A DNA stretch of 39,071 bases, from NCBI GenBank assembly GCA_016208535.1, contig JACQXW010000006.1, positions 1-39,071 of the forward strand, written 5' to 3'. A program made the translations under genes and the position numbers. How positions within the stretch are numbered: the first letter of the stretch is position 1; every line of letters begins with the position of its first letter. Source of the stretch: Candidatus Terryibacteriota bacterium. Lineage in GTDB: Bacteria > Patescibacteriota > Minisyncoccia > UBA9983. The notes beneath the pieces are model-generated. The model was not told where the DNA came from. It ran no database searches and saw only the letters and a list, made by a program, of their open reading frames with translations. Positions 30,529 through 37,046 of the stretch are shown piece by piece.

Positions 30529-31419
30529 ATGAAGACTTTGGTTCTGATTGACAGCCATGCGGTTTTGCATCGCGCCTTTCACGCCCTGCCGAATTTTACC
30601 TCTCCGCTTGGCGAGCCCACTGGCGCTCTTTATGGTTTTTCTTCCTTTCTTTTGAAAATCATCAATGAACTCAAGCCGGATTATATTGCCGCCTGCTACG
30701 ATCTGCCGGAACCGACTTTCAGGCATATTGCCTACGAGCATTATAAGGCAAAGAGGCCGAAAATGGATGACGAACTTGCCGCTCAAATTAATCGCTCGCG
30801 CGACATCCTTAAGGTATTTAATATTCCTGTTTACGATTCACCGGGATTTGAAGCAGATGATATTCTTGGCACAATCGTAGAACAATTGAAAATTGAAAAT
30901 TGTAAATTGAAAATTATTATTGCCTCTGGCGATCTTGATACCTTGCAATTGGTGAAAGATGACGATGTGGTTGTTTACACCTTGTCCAAGGGGATTAAGG
31001 AGGCGGTGATTTATAATGAAGATAAAGTGAGGGAGCGCTACGGTTTTGGCCCGGAATTAATTCCTGATTTTAAGGGGTTGAAGGGCGATCCCTCGGACAA
31101 TATCATTGGCGTTGCCGGCATAGGCGAAAAGACAGCCAGGGAATTGATTGAGAAATTCGGCTCTCTTGAAAATTTATATAATTTATATAAGAAGAAGGGG
31201 GAATTAAAACCAAGGATATCAAAGCTTTTGGAGGAGAATGAGGAGGAGGCGAGATTTAGCAAGGTTTTAGCTGAAATAAGAAAGGATGCGCCGATTAATT
31301 TTTCTCTGGAGGAAAGCGCCTGGAAAAAAACGACTGATTTGGGAAAAGTCAAATCTCTTTTCAGGGAATTCGGCTTCAAGAGTTTGGTTGATAGATTGGA
31401 GCAATATGTTAAAATTTAA
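30529..31419 (+). CDS. Stand-alone 5'-3' exonuclease (Pol I N-domain type)
   Basis: A 296-residue flap or 5' exonuclease like the N-terminal domain of DNA polymerase I. LVLIDSHAVLHRAFHALP, ACYDLPEPTFRHIAYEHYKAKR, GFEADDILGT, IIASGDLDTLQLV and GDPSDNIIGVAGIGEKTA (helix-3-turn-helix) include the metal-binding Asp residues. No polymerase domain follows, since the gene ends after the helical part. It would remove RNA primers or flaps, with the polymerase part encoded elsewhere or missing. The peptide KIENCKLK between GT and IIASG comes from an in-frame heptad array (30884-30911). Confidence 0.92.
   Translation: MKTLVLIDSHAVLHRAFHALPNFTSPLGEPTGALYGFSSFLLKIINELKPDYIAACYDLPEPTFRHIAYEHYKAKRPKMDDELAAQINRSRDILKVFNIPVYDSPGFEADDILGTIVEQLKIENCKLKIIIASGDLDTLQLVKDDDVVVYTLSKGIKEAVIYNEDKVRERYGFGPELIPDFKGLKGDPSDNIIGVAGIGEKTARELIEKFGSLENLYNLYKKKGELKPRISKLLEENEEEARFSKVLAEIRKDAPINFSLEESAWKKTTDLGKVKSLFREFGFKSLVDRLEQYVKI
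30884..30911. repeat. Heptad tandem array inside the exonuclease gene
   Basis: AATTGAA, AATTGAA, AATTGTA, AATTGAA, continuing into AATTATT. In frame, it gives QLKIENCKLKI. Confidence 0.8.
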
Positions 31420-31427
31420 AACAAAGT

Positions 31428-31808
31428 ATGGATAAAAAGAAAATCCTTATTATAGAAGACGACGACTTTTTCCGGCAGATGATTTCAAAGAAACTTCAGA
31501 AAGATTTTGAGGCCGGTTCTGCCAGGGACAGTAAAGAAGCCTTTGCCTATCTGGAAACCAGCCTTCCTGACTTAATAATCCTTGATCTTATTTTGCCGGG
31601 TTTGGACGGCTTTGAAATTCTTTCCATTATTAAGAAAGACAAAAAAACAGCCGGAATTCCGGTGATTGTTTTAAGCAATCTCGGTCAGGCAGAGGAGATT
31701 GAGCGGGCAAAATCTTTGGGTGCTTCTGACTTTCTTGTAAAGATTAATTTCACCGTTGAAGAAATCTTGGCGAAAATCAAGGGAATTTTCAAAGAAAGAT
31801 ATCTTTAA
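31428..31808 (+). CDS. Stand-alone receiver domain (CheY-like)
   Basis: A 126-residue response-regulator receiver. Acidic triad at 11-13 (IIEDDDFF), phospho-acceptor Asp53 in LIILDLILPG, Ser in VIVLSNLG and Lys about 104 in DFLVKINF. No output domain is attached. PilZ-, Pil- or phosphorelay-type single-domain receivers are common; no histidine kinase is encoded in the window. It starts 8 nt after the exonuclease gene and ends 13 nt before holA, so the three are probably co-transcribed. Confidence 0.93.
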   Translation: MDKKKILIIEDDDFFRQMISKKLQKDFEAGSARDSKEAFAYLETSLPDLIILDLILPGLDGFEILSIIKKDKKTAGIPVIVLSNLGQAEEIERAKSLGASDFLVKINFTVEEILAKIKGIFKERYL

Positions 31809-31821
31809 TTTGGAAATCACC

Positions 31822-32613
31822 ATGCTCTATCTTCTTTATGGCAAAGATATATTAAGAAGCAGAAAGAAACTCAATGAGATTCTGGATTTTTTTCGTTCTA
31901 AAAATAAAGATGTTTCAATTTTCAAGATTGATGAATATGATTTTGAAAAAGAAAAATTAGAGGAACTACTTGGCGCCAACACCCTTTTTGGCGGAAAGGT
32001 GGTTGTTGTTTTTAACAGGATTTTAGGCGAGGAAAGTGTTTCCCGGATGATTATGGAAAAAATTGACCGTTACGCGGCGTCAAAAAATATTTTCATTTTT
32101 TACGAAGAAGAAGTGGATAAGGATATTCTTGGTTTGTTTAAGGAAAACTCAGCGAAGATTCAGAGATTTGATAAAGGACCGTCCTTCGCCAAAGGCGAAG
32201 GACGGTCCTTTAAAGGCGAGGGTCGGGTTTTTTTTGCTATTTGCGACGCTGTGGCTGAGAAAAATAATATCCGGGCGTGGATATTGTTCCAGCAGGCGCT
32301 GATGGATGGCATTGACGCGGAGGAAATTTTCTGGAAAATCTGGTGGCAGATTAAAAGCTTGCTGATGGTTAAAAATTTATTTGAATTATCCCAAGGACCG
32401 ACCTTCGCGGGACGCGAAGGTCGGTCCTTCAGTTTAGAAAAAGAAACCGGCCTGCATCCTTATGTGGTAAAAAAGAATTTATCAGCCATTCATAATTTTG
32501 ACAAGAGCGAACTCCAAAATTATTCGTTTCATCTCGTGAAACTCTATCATGACGCCCGCCGTGGTATGGCTGATTTTGAAATCGGCCTTGAAAAAATTCT
32601 AATAAGCATATAA
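31822..32613 (+). CDS. holA: DNA polymerase III delta subunit (HolA-like)
   Basis: A clamp-loader subunit of about 263 residues that opens the beta ring. MLYLLYGKDILRSRKKLNEIL at the start, VVVVFNRILGEESVSRMI, the middle FFAICDAVAEKNNIRAWILFQQALMDGIDAEEIFWKIWWQIKSL and the helical C-terminal collar domain fit HolA. The start at 31822 is chosen because it gives the typical MLYxLYG N-terminus; a longer frame would overlap the receiver gene. Two palindromic elements are read in frame, giving GPSFAKGEGRSF (32173-32211) and GPTFAGREGRSF (32393-32429). It is followed by tRNA-Lys. Confidence 0.88.
   Translation: MLYLLYGKDILRSRKKLNEILDFFRSKNKDVSIFKIDEYDFEKEKLEELLGANTLFGGKVVVVFNRILGEESVSRMIMEKIDRYAASKNIFIFYEEEVDKDILGLFKENSAKIQRFDKGPSFAKGEGRSFKGEGRVFFAICDAVAEKNNIRAWILFQQALMDGIDAEEIFWKIWWQIKSLLMVKNLFELSQGPTFAGREGRSFSLEKETGLHPYVVKKNLSAIHNFDKSELQNYSFHLVKLYHDARRGMADFEIGLEKILISI
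32173..32211. repeat. Palindromic insertion 1 in holA
   Basis: Perfect 18-bp arms AAAGGACCGTCCTTCGCC / GGCGAAGGACGGTCCTTT around AAA, read as KGPSFAKGEGRSFK. Confidence 0.9.
32393..32429. repeat. Palindromic insertion 2 in holA
   Basis: Perfect 17-bp arms AAGGACCGACCTTCGCG / CGCGAAGGTCGGTCCTT around GGA, read as QGPTFAGREGRSF in the same relative frame as insertion 1. Compensatory differences between the two copies keep both stems perfect. Confidence 0.9.
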
Positions 32614-32625
32614 TATTTATTTTAT

Positions 32626-32698
32626 CCGCCCATAGCTCAATTGGCAGAGCAGCTCCCTTTTAAGGAGAAGGTTCTAGGTTCGATTCCTAGTGGGCGGA
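32626..32698 (+). tRNA. tRNA-Lys (anticodon TTT)
   Basis: Acceptor CCGCCCA/TGGGCGG, D-arm GCTC/GAGC, anticodon stem GCTCC/GGAGA with loop CTTTTAA (anticodon TTT), T-arm CTAGG TTCGATT CCTAG, discriminator A and no encoded CCA. Confidence 0.95.
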
Positions 32699-32701
32699 TT
32701 T

Positions 32702-33220
32702 TTATGTGTGGCGGTCGGCTAAGACGAAAGCGCAGAAAGAATCAGGTTTGATAATCGCCTCAAAGCCGTATCCCTTAACCATTCCCACCACATTTTCAAT
32801 GAAATCTTTTGTGGGGCCGTTTTTGCCCACATCCAGATGAACTGTAATCTTATTATCCCCGCCTGCCATCTGGCGGGCAGGCCAGAAAAATTCCTCTCCC
32901 AGTCTATCTTTTAACTGGCTTTTTAATTCCTGAACAAACATTATGGAATGCATGGTTTCTTTGTAAATTCTGTCGCGGAGGGTTGGGCAGAAAGTTTTTT
33001 CCGATTTTGTCCAGAAATATTTCCCGCCGTTGCCCACGCGCAAGACAGCAATGGCTGTCACAAAATGGGTTTCATTGCTACCCTCAGAATCCGTTCCCAC
33101 GGTAATTTTATACCGGCCTCCAGATTCATTATTCACATATTTTACGATTTCCTCAACAACTTCCTCAAAACTAATGTGTCTTTTTAAGGTTTCGTTGTAA
33201 AATTGTATGTTATCCGACAT
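32702..33220 (-). CDS. YkuK/DUF458-type RNase H-like protein
   Basis: A 172-residue protein of the DUF458 family, which has an RNase H-like fold. YKITVGTDSEGSNETHFVTAIAVLR, an acidic first strand, VHLDVGKNGPTKDFIENVVGMVKGYGFEAIIKPDSFCAFVLADRHT at the end carry the conserved VGTDS, HLDVG and KPDSxxAxxVADRHT-like motifs. The biochemical role is unproven; a nuclease function is inferred from the fold. The loop FFWPARQMAGGDNK holds an in-frame palindromic insertion (32858-32883). It converges with tRNA-Lys. Confidence 0.85.
   Translation of the reverse strand: MSDNIQFYNETLKRHISFEEVVEEIVKYVNNESGGRYKITVGTDSEGSNETHFVTAIAVLRVGNGGKYFWTKSEKTFCPTLRDRIYKETMHSIMFVQELKSQLKDRLGEEFFWPARQMAGGDNKITVHLDVGKNGPTKDFIENVVGMVKGYGFEAIIKPDSFCAFVLADRHT
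32858..32883. repeat. Palindromic insertion in the DUF458 gene
   Basis: CCCGCC (32859-32864) / GGCGGG (32872-32877) and the alternative GCCTGCC (32862-32868) / GGCAGGC (32876-32882) compete as stems. In frame, it gives WPARQMAGGD. Confidence 0.7.
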
Positions 33221-33230
33221 AAACTAATTA

Positions 33231-33348
33231 AATTCGAAATTCTAAATCCGAAATTCGAAACAATATCTAAATTCTAAATTTTTAATGTTTTAAACTTTTG
33301 AATTTCTGTCATTTGAATTTGTTTCGGATTTTGTGCTTCGTGCTTCGG
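33231..33348. repeat. Intergenic repeat with heptad units
   Basis: Begins AATTCGA, AATTCTA, AATCCGA, AATTCGA (33231-33258), continues with TCTAAAT twice, and ends with TTTGAATTTGTTTCG (33312-33326) and TTCGTGCTTCGG. The last two blocks are complementary to the flanks of the insertion in tsaE. It fills the gap between the DUF458 gene and the DoxX-like gene, which it also borders at the 3' end. Confidence 0.7.
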
Positions 33349-33353
33349 ATTTG

Positions 33354-33707
33354 TTAAAGTGGTAGATCAAAAGAAAACAATCCCGAACCCAGAAGTATTA
33401 AGGAGAGGGCAACACCCAAAATTAAAAACTTCAATGCCTTTTCATCTATGGGAAGATTTTTAATCTTTGACCTCAATGCTCCGGCAATTACGACAATGAT
33501 TGTCAAAAGAGCAGCCGCCTGAGTGAGAAATCCAACCAGGAGAAGGCCCGCGCTCAACGCCTGGATTGCCGTGCATATCTTTGGGCATTTTTCCTGTTTT
33601 TTAAAATTCAAATAAACCATTCGCAATAAGACGATTGCCAAGGAAACGCGCAGGATAAAAGGCGCCAGATGAGAATAATTAAGGAGTTCTGGAAAAATAC
33701 TGGGCAT
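33354..33707 (-). CDS. DoxX-like membrane protein
   Basis: A 117-residue protein with four hydrophobic segments (about 14-33, 45-64, 66-79 and 90-110). FPELLNYSHLAPFILRVSLAIVLLRMVYLNF at the start and ALSAGLLLVGFLTQAAALLTIIVVI in the middle fit the DoxX family of small integral membrane proteins. Functions in the family vary (thiosulfate:quinone oxidoreductase subunits, SodA-associated proteins), so none can be assigned. Two Cys in the first loop (EKCPKIC) are notable. Confidence 0.75.
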   Translation of the reverse strand: MPSIFPELLNYSHLAPFILRVSLAIVLLRMVYLNFKKQEKCPKICTAIQALSAGLLLVGFLTQAAALLTIIVVIAGALRSKIKNLPIDEKALKFLILGVALSLILLGSGLFSFDLPL

Positions 33708-33722
33708 ATCTAATATTATACC

Positions 33723-34556
33723 TTAGTACGAGCGCTGGTCAATAATTTTCCCGTTTTCATCGCGGAGAGTTACAGTGTCATGATTGTTATCCCAAAGTTC
33801 GCTAGCGTTGTTCAGATAGACTCGCCATTCATTGTCGTAAAAATCAGAATCATTTTTATGCCAATCTGCGCAGCCATTGTAGGTGGTTCGATAATTTGCA
33901 TAATCTTTACAAGTAGTGGATAGATTAGAGGGCAGATTAAAAATGGCTATGCAGGTTTTATAATTTTGGTTGAGGTAATCAATACAGGCATTATCTAGAG
34001 CTGCAGGTAAAAGTTCGTCTTTTATAAGATGCGGACACCTAAGAGATAATTCAGGAATAAAAGTTTGCATTTGGGCCAGATAGCCGGTGCATTTATTCAA
34101 TCTAAAATTCATCCCAATGGGGCTTTGGCCGCTGGTTACATAAATTGTTTCATTGGCTGAGGGAGAGAGGAGACCTGTGGCGCCGATTCCCGGCAGAAGA
34201 AGCAGATTTGCCGCTGCGCCTAATTTAATCCTGATTCCGTTTTTATTCTCCAGGGTCCAATCGGAGATGTTGGTGGAGCTTTTAATGTCCCAGTCTGTTT
34301 TGATTTTTATATATTCTTTTTGAGGGTCGGATTGTTTGATGGCATCAAAATCAATTTCCAGAGATATTCCTGCAGCAGTCCCAATAATTTTTTCTGTGGT
34401 GCTTTTGACCTCTTCGCTATATCTTTCTTGGGGCTTGTATAAAAACAGGCCTTCTTGGGAGGTGGGCCGGTTTGGGCCGCCGGTATAATACCAGACAAGC
34501 GCAATAATAATAAGGAAAAATATTACCCAAAATAAATCTTTTTTCGCGTCATCCAT
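33723..34556 (-). CDS. Membrane-anchored protein with a lamin-tail-like domain
   Basis: A 277-residue protein: an N-terminal helix (about 9-25, FWVIFFLIIIALVWYYTG) and an extracytoplasmic part. EYIKIKTDWDIKSSTNISDWTLENKNGIRIKL resembles the first half of a lamin-tail (LTD) fold, and EWRVYLNNASELWDNNHDTVTLRDENGKIIDQRSY is the usual last half. Between them are about 130 residues with six Cys, likely a disulfide-bonded insert. It fits a family of surface proteins seen in small-genome bacteria. Function unknown. Confidence 0.75.
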   Translation of the reverse strand: MDDAKKDLFWVIFFLIIIALVWYYTGGPNRPTSQEGLFLYKPQERYSEEVKSTTEKIIGTAAGISLEIDFDAIKQSDPQKEYIKIKTDWDIKSSTNISDWTLENKNGIRIKLGAAANLLLLPGIGATGLLSPSANETIYVTSGQSPIGMNFRLNKCTGYLAQMQTFIPELSLRCPHLIKDELLPAALDNACIDYLNQNYKTCIAIFNLPSNLSTTCKDYANYRTTYNGCADWHKNDSDFYDNEWRVYLNNASELWDNNHDTVTLRDENGKIIDQRSY

Positions 34557-34562
34557 GATATA

Positions 34563-34590
34563 AGAATAAAGAATTATGAATTATGAATCA
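34563..34590. repeat. Heptad array between the LTD-like gene and mutM
   Basis: AGAATAA, AGAATTA, TGAATTA, TGAATCA: four 7-bp units close to those found between yebC and ruvB (23212-23246). Confidence 0.7.
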
Positions 34591-34595
34591 AGGAT

Positions 34596-35450
34596 TTAAA
34601 GTTTTTGGTGAGTGGGGCAAAAGTGTGCCGAGCGGCCGGCGATTCTTATTTTTTTAATAATTCCGTTGTCTTTCTTTTTGCATTTTTTGCCGGTTTGCTG
34701 GTAGGCATAATGCATTTTTTGGTAATTTCCTTTGCGGCCAAAGGCATCGCGGTAATCAATATAAGAGCTGCCGCGCGCTTTAATTGCTTTATTGAGAATT
34801 TGTTTAATGGCTTTGTAAATATTTTTAATTTCCTCTTCTTTGAGTTTTTGCGCCGGTTTTAAGGGATGCACGCCAGCCAGCCAGAGAATTTCGTCGCTGT
34901 AGATATTGCCGATGCCAGCGATTACACTTTGATCCATCAAAACGATTTTTATCTTGCCGGATTTTCCCCTCACTATTTTTTTAAACTCAACAAAGGATAA
35001 TCCTTTGTCAAACGGGTCGGGACCAATATTCCTGAATTCTTCGGGGATTTTTTCCGTTGCCAAAATAACCACCTTGGCGAACTTGCGCATGTCGCAGAGC
35101 GCGAGCTGCCAGCCGTTAGATAAAAAGAAAATAAGATGAATGAAGCGGTTTTCCGGGTCGCGCAAGGGGCCGGGGATGGCGCTTTGCCACGCGCCGTTTT
35201 TCTTTTGCCATTTGCCGTAAAGTAAATGGCCGGTCATTTTTTGGTGCACCAGAAGAGTGAGGCTTTTATCAAGATGAATCAAAATATTTTTCCCCCGGCG
35301 TTCAACTTTTAAAATTTTTCTGCCAACAACTTCTTTCTTGATATTCTTTGGCAATTTTTTCAGATCAGTCCAAACATCCCGGATTTTCAACCCCGGCAAA
35401 ACTTTTTTCAAATCATTGACAATTGTTTCTACCTCAGGTAATTCTGGCAT
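34596..35450 (-). CDS. mutM: Formamidopyrimidine-DNA glycosylase, altered zinc finger
   Basis: Removes oxidised purines (8-oxoG, Fapy) and nicks the abasic site. The N-terminus PELPEVET carries the catalytic Pro and Glu. LLVHQKMTGHL, NIYSDEILWLAGVHPL (helix-two-turn-helix) and GSSYIDYRDAFGRKG are present. The C-terminal finger normally has CxxC...CxxC; here it reads GKKCKKKDNG and HFCPTHQ, so the second Cys is Lys and the last is His, leaving C-x2-K and C-x2-H. Zinc binding may be weakened or lost. Length 284, standard. Overlaps thpR by 22 bp. Confidence 0.93.
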   Translation of the reverse strand: MPELPEVETIVNDLKKVLPGLKIRDVWTDLKKLPKNIKKEVVGRKILKVERRGKNILIHLDKSLTLLVHQKMTGHLLYGKWQKKNGAWQSAIPGPLRDPENRFIHLIFFLSNGWQLALCDMRKFAKVVILATEKIPEEFRNIGPDPFDKGLSFVEFKKIVRGKSGKIKIVLMDQSVIAGIGNIYSDEILWLAGVHPLKPAQKLKEEEIKNIYKAIKQILNKAIKARGSSYIDYRDAFGRKGNYQKMHYAYQQTGKKCKKKDNGIIKKIRIAGRSAHFCPTHQKL

Positions 35451-35974
35451 AAAAGTTCATATTTTGGGCCCTTTGGCGATAAATGGCTTTCCATTATATT
35501 TATTGATTTTACCATAAATGACTTGGTCTCGTTTTTTAGATCAATGCCATCTTGCGGTAAAAGCGGTTTGAGGTTTGAATAATGTTTTTCCTCAAAACGT
35601 GCAAGAGTAAGATGGAGGAGGGGTTCGCGGGCTTCCTGATTGAATTTAGAAAATAATTTTGATATTTTTGAAAATTCCGGAGAGTTTTTAAAAGTTAACC
35701 AAACCATTCGGGGTGTTCTTTTTGGTGGAGCAAAGATTATTTTATCCGGAATTAATTCAAAAGATTTTGTTTCTTTCGTAATTTTACGCGCAATTTCTTT
35801 TAGTTTATTCAATTTTTCATCGTCTAAATATCCGCAAAAAGCAACCGTGATGTGCCAATTTTCTCTTTCTACCACCCGCACTAATTTATTTTTATAAAAT
35901 TCGCCGATATGCGCCTCAGCGGCGTTTTTTAATTCCTCTGGTATATCTATGGCAACAAAAATTCTATGTTTCAT
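35429..35974 (-). CDS. thpR: RNA 2',3'-cyclic phosphodiesterase (ThpR/LigT)
   Basis: A 181-residue 2H phosphoesterase. The two catalytic H-x-T/S motifs are HITVAFCG (about 42-49) and HLTLARFEE (about 120-128). RIFVAIDIPEELKN is the typical N-terminus, and the central RTPRMVWLTFKN fits the family. It hydrolyses 2',3'-cyclic phosphate RNA ends or ligates 2'-5' bonds in vitro; its role in the cell is not firm. Translationally coupled to mutM through a 22-bp overlap. Confidence 0.92.
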   Translation of the reverse strand: MKHRIFVAIDIPEELKNAAEAHIGEFYKNKLVRVVERENWHITVAFCGYLDDEKLNKLKEIARKITKETKSFELIPDKIIFAPPKRTPRMVWLTFKNSPEFSKISKLFSKFNQEAREPLLHLTLARFEEKHYSNLKPLLPQDGIDLKNETKSFMVKSINIMESHLSPKGPKYELLCQNYLR

Positions 35975-36007
35975 GTTTTATAAAGTTTTACATAATTTAC
36001 ATAATTT

Positions 36008-36037
36008 AGCACTTACTAGCTATGGCCAGTAAGTGCT
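36008..36037. repeat. Palindrome copy 1 beside the PaaX-like gene
   Basis: A 30-nt dyad with arms AGCACTTACT (36008-36017) / AGTAAGTGCT (36028-36037), centred near 36022. It lies 15 nt after the stop of the regulator gene and matches copy 2 at 24 of 30 positions. Confidence 0.8.
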
Positions 36038-36052
36038 AGTTTTTATAATTAA

Positions 36053-36607
36053 TTATTCCAATTCAAAGTGATGCTTAAGGTGTAGTTCGTTGTCTATTGA
36101 TTCGGCCACCATAAATCTCACAAATTTTCTGATGTCATAAACTTCTATTATGTATTCTATCTCATCTTGGCAGTCATAGGGATGGGCGAACACGCTTTTC
36201 TGAAATTGATAAAATCCGAGATTATTCAGATGATTTCTAAGAGCCTCTCTGATTTTCTTTCCATTTTTTGGAATATCAAATAAAACAATTCGCCACTTGC
36301 CATCCCATTGTTCCGGTTTTTTTATTTTCATCTCGTCAAGATTATAAGTGAGTGCCTTTTGTTTTCCTTTGTCGGTGAGAAATAAGGTGACAGTGCCGTC
36401 GGAATTTTCTTTTTCTTTGACAAGTTTTGATTCGTATAATTTTTTGATGGCGCGCCGCAAGGCCTGACGGTCGATATTTTTCCATTCTTCTTTTAATCCC
36501 TTGATAACCCTGAAGCTGGTTTTAGGGGAGTGGGAAAGACCGAGGGCCAACCCGGCCATTAAGAGAAGCAATATTTTCTTTTGAGTATCTCCAAGCCCAC
36601 GCGACAT
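36053..36607 (-). CDS. PaaX-like regulator with Cas2-type C-terminal domain
   Basis: A 184-residue protein. The N-terminal half is a winged helix (GDTQKKILLLLMAGLALGLS, RRAIKKLYESKLVKEKENSDGTVTLFLTDKGKQKAL). The C-terminal half, KWRIVLFDIPKNGKKIREALRNHLNNLGFYQFQKSVFAHPYDCQDEIEYI, is the ferredoxin-like domain shared by PaaX C-termini and Cas2 (VxFDIP start). No cas genes or CRISPR array are nearby. A 30-nt palindrome lies just after its stop and a sister copy lies 66 nt before its start, candidate binding sites. A -10 box GATAAT (complement of 36614-36619) is 6 nt from the ATG. Likely a DNA-binding regulator; a nuclease role is not supported. Confidence 0.8.
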   Translation of the reverse strand: MSRGLGDTQKKILLLLMAGLALGLSHSPKTSFRVIKGLKEEWKNIDRQALRRAIKKLYESKLVKEKENSDGTVTLFLTDKGKQKALTYNLDEMKIKKPEQWDGKWRIVLFDIPKNGKKIREALRNHLNNLGFYQFQKSVFAHPYDCQDEIEYIIEVYDIRKFVRFMVAESIDNELHLKHHFELE

Positions 36608-36613
36608 AAATTT

Positions 36614-36619
36614 ATTATC
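36614..36619 (-). promoter_or_regulatory. -10 box of the PaaX-like gene
   Basis: GATAAT on the minus strand, 6 nt from the start codon. Confidence 0.45.
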
Positions 36620-36672
36620 AGTTTTATAATTTTATCGTTGATTCCATTTTAAAACAGCTAAATAGTAAATCA

Positions 36673-36702
36673 AGCACTTATAAGCCATGACTGGTAAGTG
36701 CT
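36673..36702. repeat. Palindrome copy 2 upstream of the PaaX-like gene
   Basis: Arms AGCACTTA (36673-36680) / TAAGTGCT (36695-36702) and centre with CATG, 30 nt in all. It sits in the divergent region between the regulator start (36607) and the promoter at 36734, so it could be an operator for both. Confidence 0.8.
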
Positions 36703-36733
36703 AATTTGTACAGTATCGTTAAATTTTTTAGTG

Positions 36734-36761
36734 TTGACAAAATATTTTTTAAGAATATCAT
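36734..36761 (+). promoter_or_regulatory. Consensus promoter of an unassigned transcript
   Basis: TTGACA (36734-36739), 16-bp spacer, TATCAT (36756-36761). It predicts transcription from about 36768 toward the hairpin at 37011. Confidence 0.65.
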
Positions 36762-36837
36762 GAGTATTAATGGCACCTATCGGAGGATAGTGATTTGTCG
36801 GCAGTAAGCTGATGATCTGTCGTAGAGGCAGGGGCCG

Positions 36838-37023
36838 GTGATCTCGGAAAAGGTTTCATTCCAAAAGAGGATTGATTCCTTTCCCCATAAGATCCTAGAT
36901 TCAGCGAAAGTATTGGATAGAATACTTGGCGCTCATCCGGAGAGCAAAAAGGAGATATTTTCTCAAGCTCCATCTATCCCACGCAATTATAGTATAGTTC
37001 TTTTTAAAAAGCCCAAGGGTTAA
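36838..37023 (+). CDS. Possible 61-residue basic protein
   Basis: The frame starts at GTG 36838 with GGGG 3 nt upstream, contains RIDSFPHKILDSAKVLDRI and PESKKEIFSQAPSI, and stops just before the terminator. It shows no match I recognise. Support comes from its fit between promoter and terminator; against it are the weak start, the 70-nt structured leader and the lack of family resemblance. Confidence 0.3.
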   Translation: MISEKVSFQKRIDSFPHKILDSAKVLDRILGAHPESKKEIFSQAPSIPRNYSIVLFKKPKG

Positions 37024-37040
37024 ACCTGAGGGTTTTTTTA
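37011..37040 (+). terminator. Terminator between the unassigned unit and murE
   Basis: CCCAAGG (37012-37018) pairs imperfectly with CCTGAGGG (37025-37032), followed by a run of seven Ts on the plus strand. Confidence 0.6.
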
Positions 37041-37046
37041 TTTTGT

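Larger units (their letters stand above)
36768..37040 (+). ncRNA. Unassigned transcript, possible structured RNA or leader plus small gene
   Basis: The roughly 270-nt stretch between a consensus promoter and a terminator is the main part of a 439-nt gap without a recognised gene. It has local hairpins: CTATC-GGAG-GATAG near 36777, GTATT/AATAC at 36910-36925 and GGAAAAGG/CCTTTCC at 36846-36884. I found no tmRNA, RNase P RNA, SRP RNA or 6S signature by eye. It could instead encode the 61-codon frame from GTG 36838 listed separately. Confidence 0.4.

Noticed and set aside
31756-31821. Longer N-terminus for HolA
   Set aside because: It would overlap the receiver gene by 53 bp; the ATG at 31822 gives the typical MLYLLYG start.
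36008-36702. CRISPR-like interpretation of the two 30-nt palindromes next to a Cas2-fold protein
   Set aside because: There are only two copies, 665 nt apart, with a gene between them; no array, no Cas1.
36767-36973. Minus-strand frame of 68 codons in the gap before murE
   Set aside because: It runs against a consensus promoter and terminator and has no family pattern.
36768-37040. tmRNA, RNase P RNA or SRP RNA in the gap
   Set aside because: None of their conserved cores or end sequences could be found on either strand.
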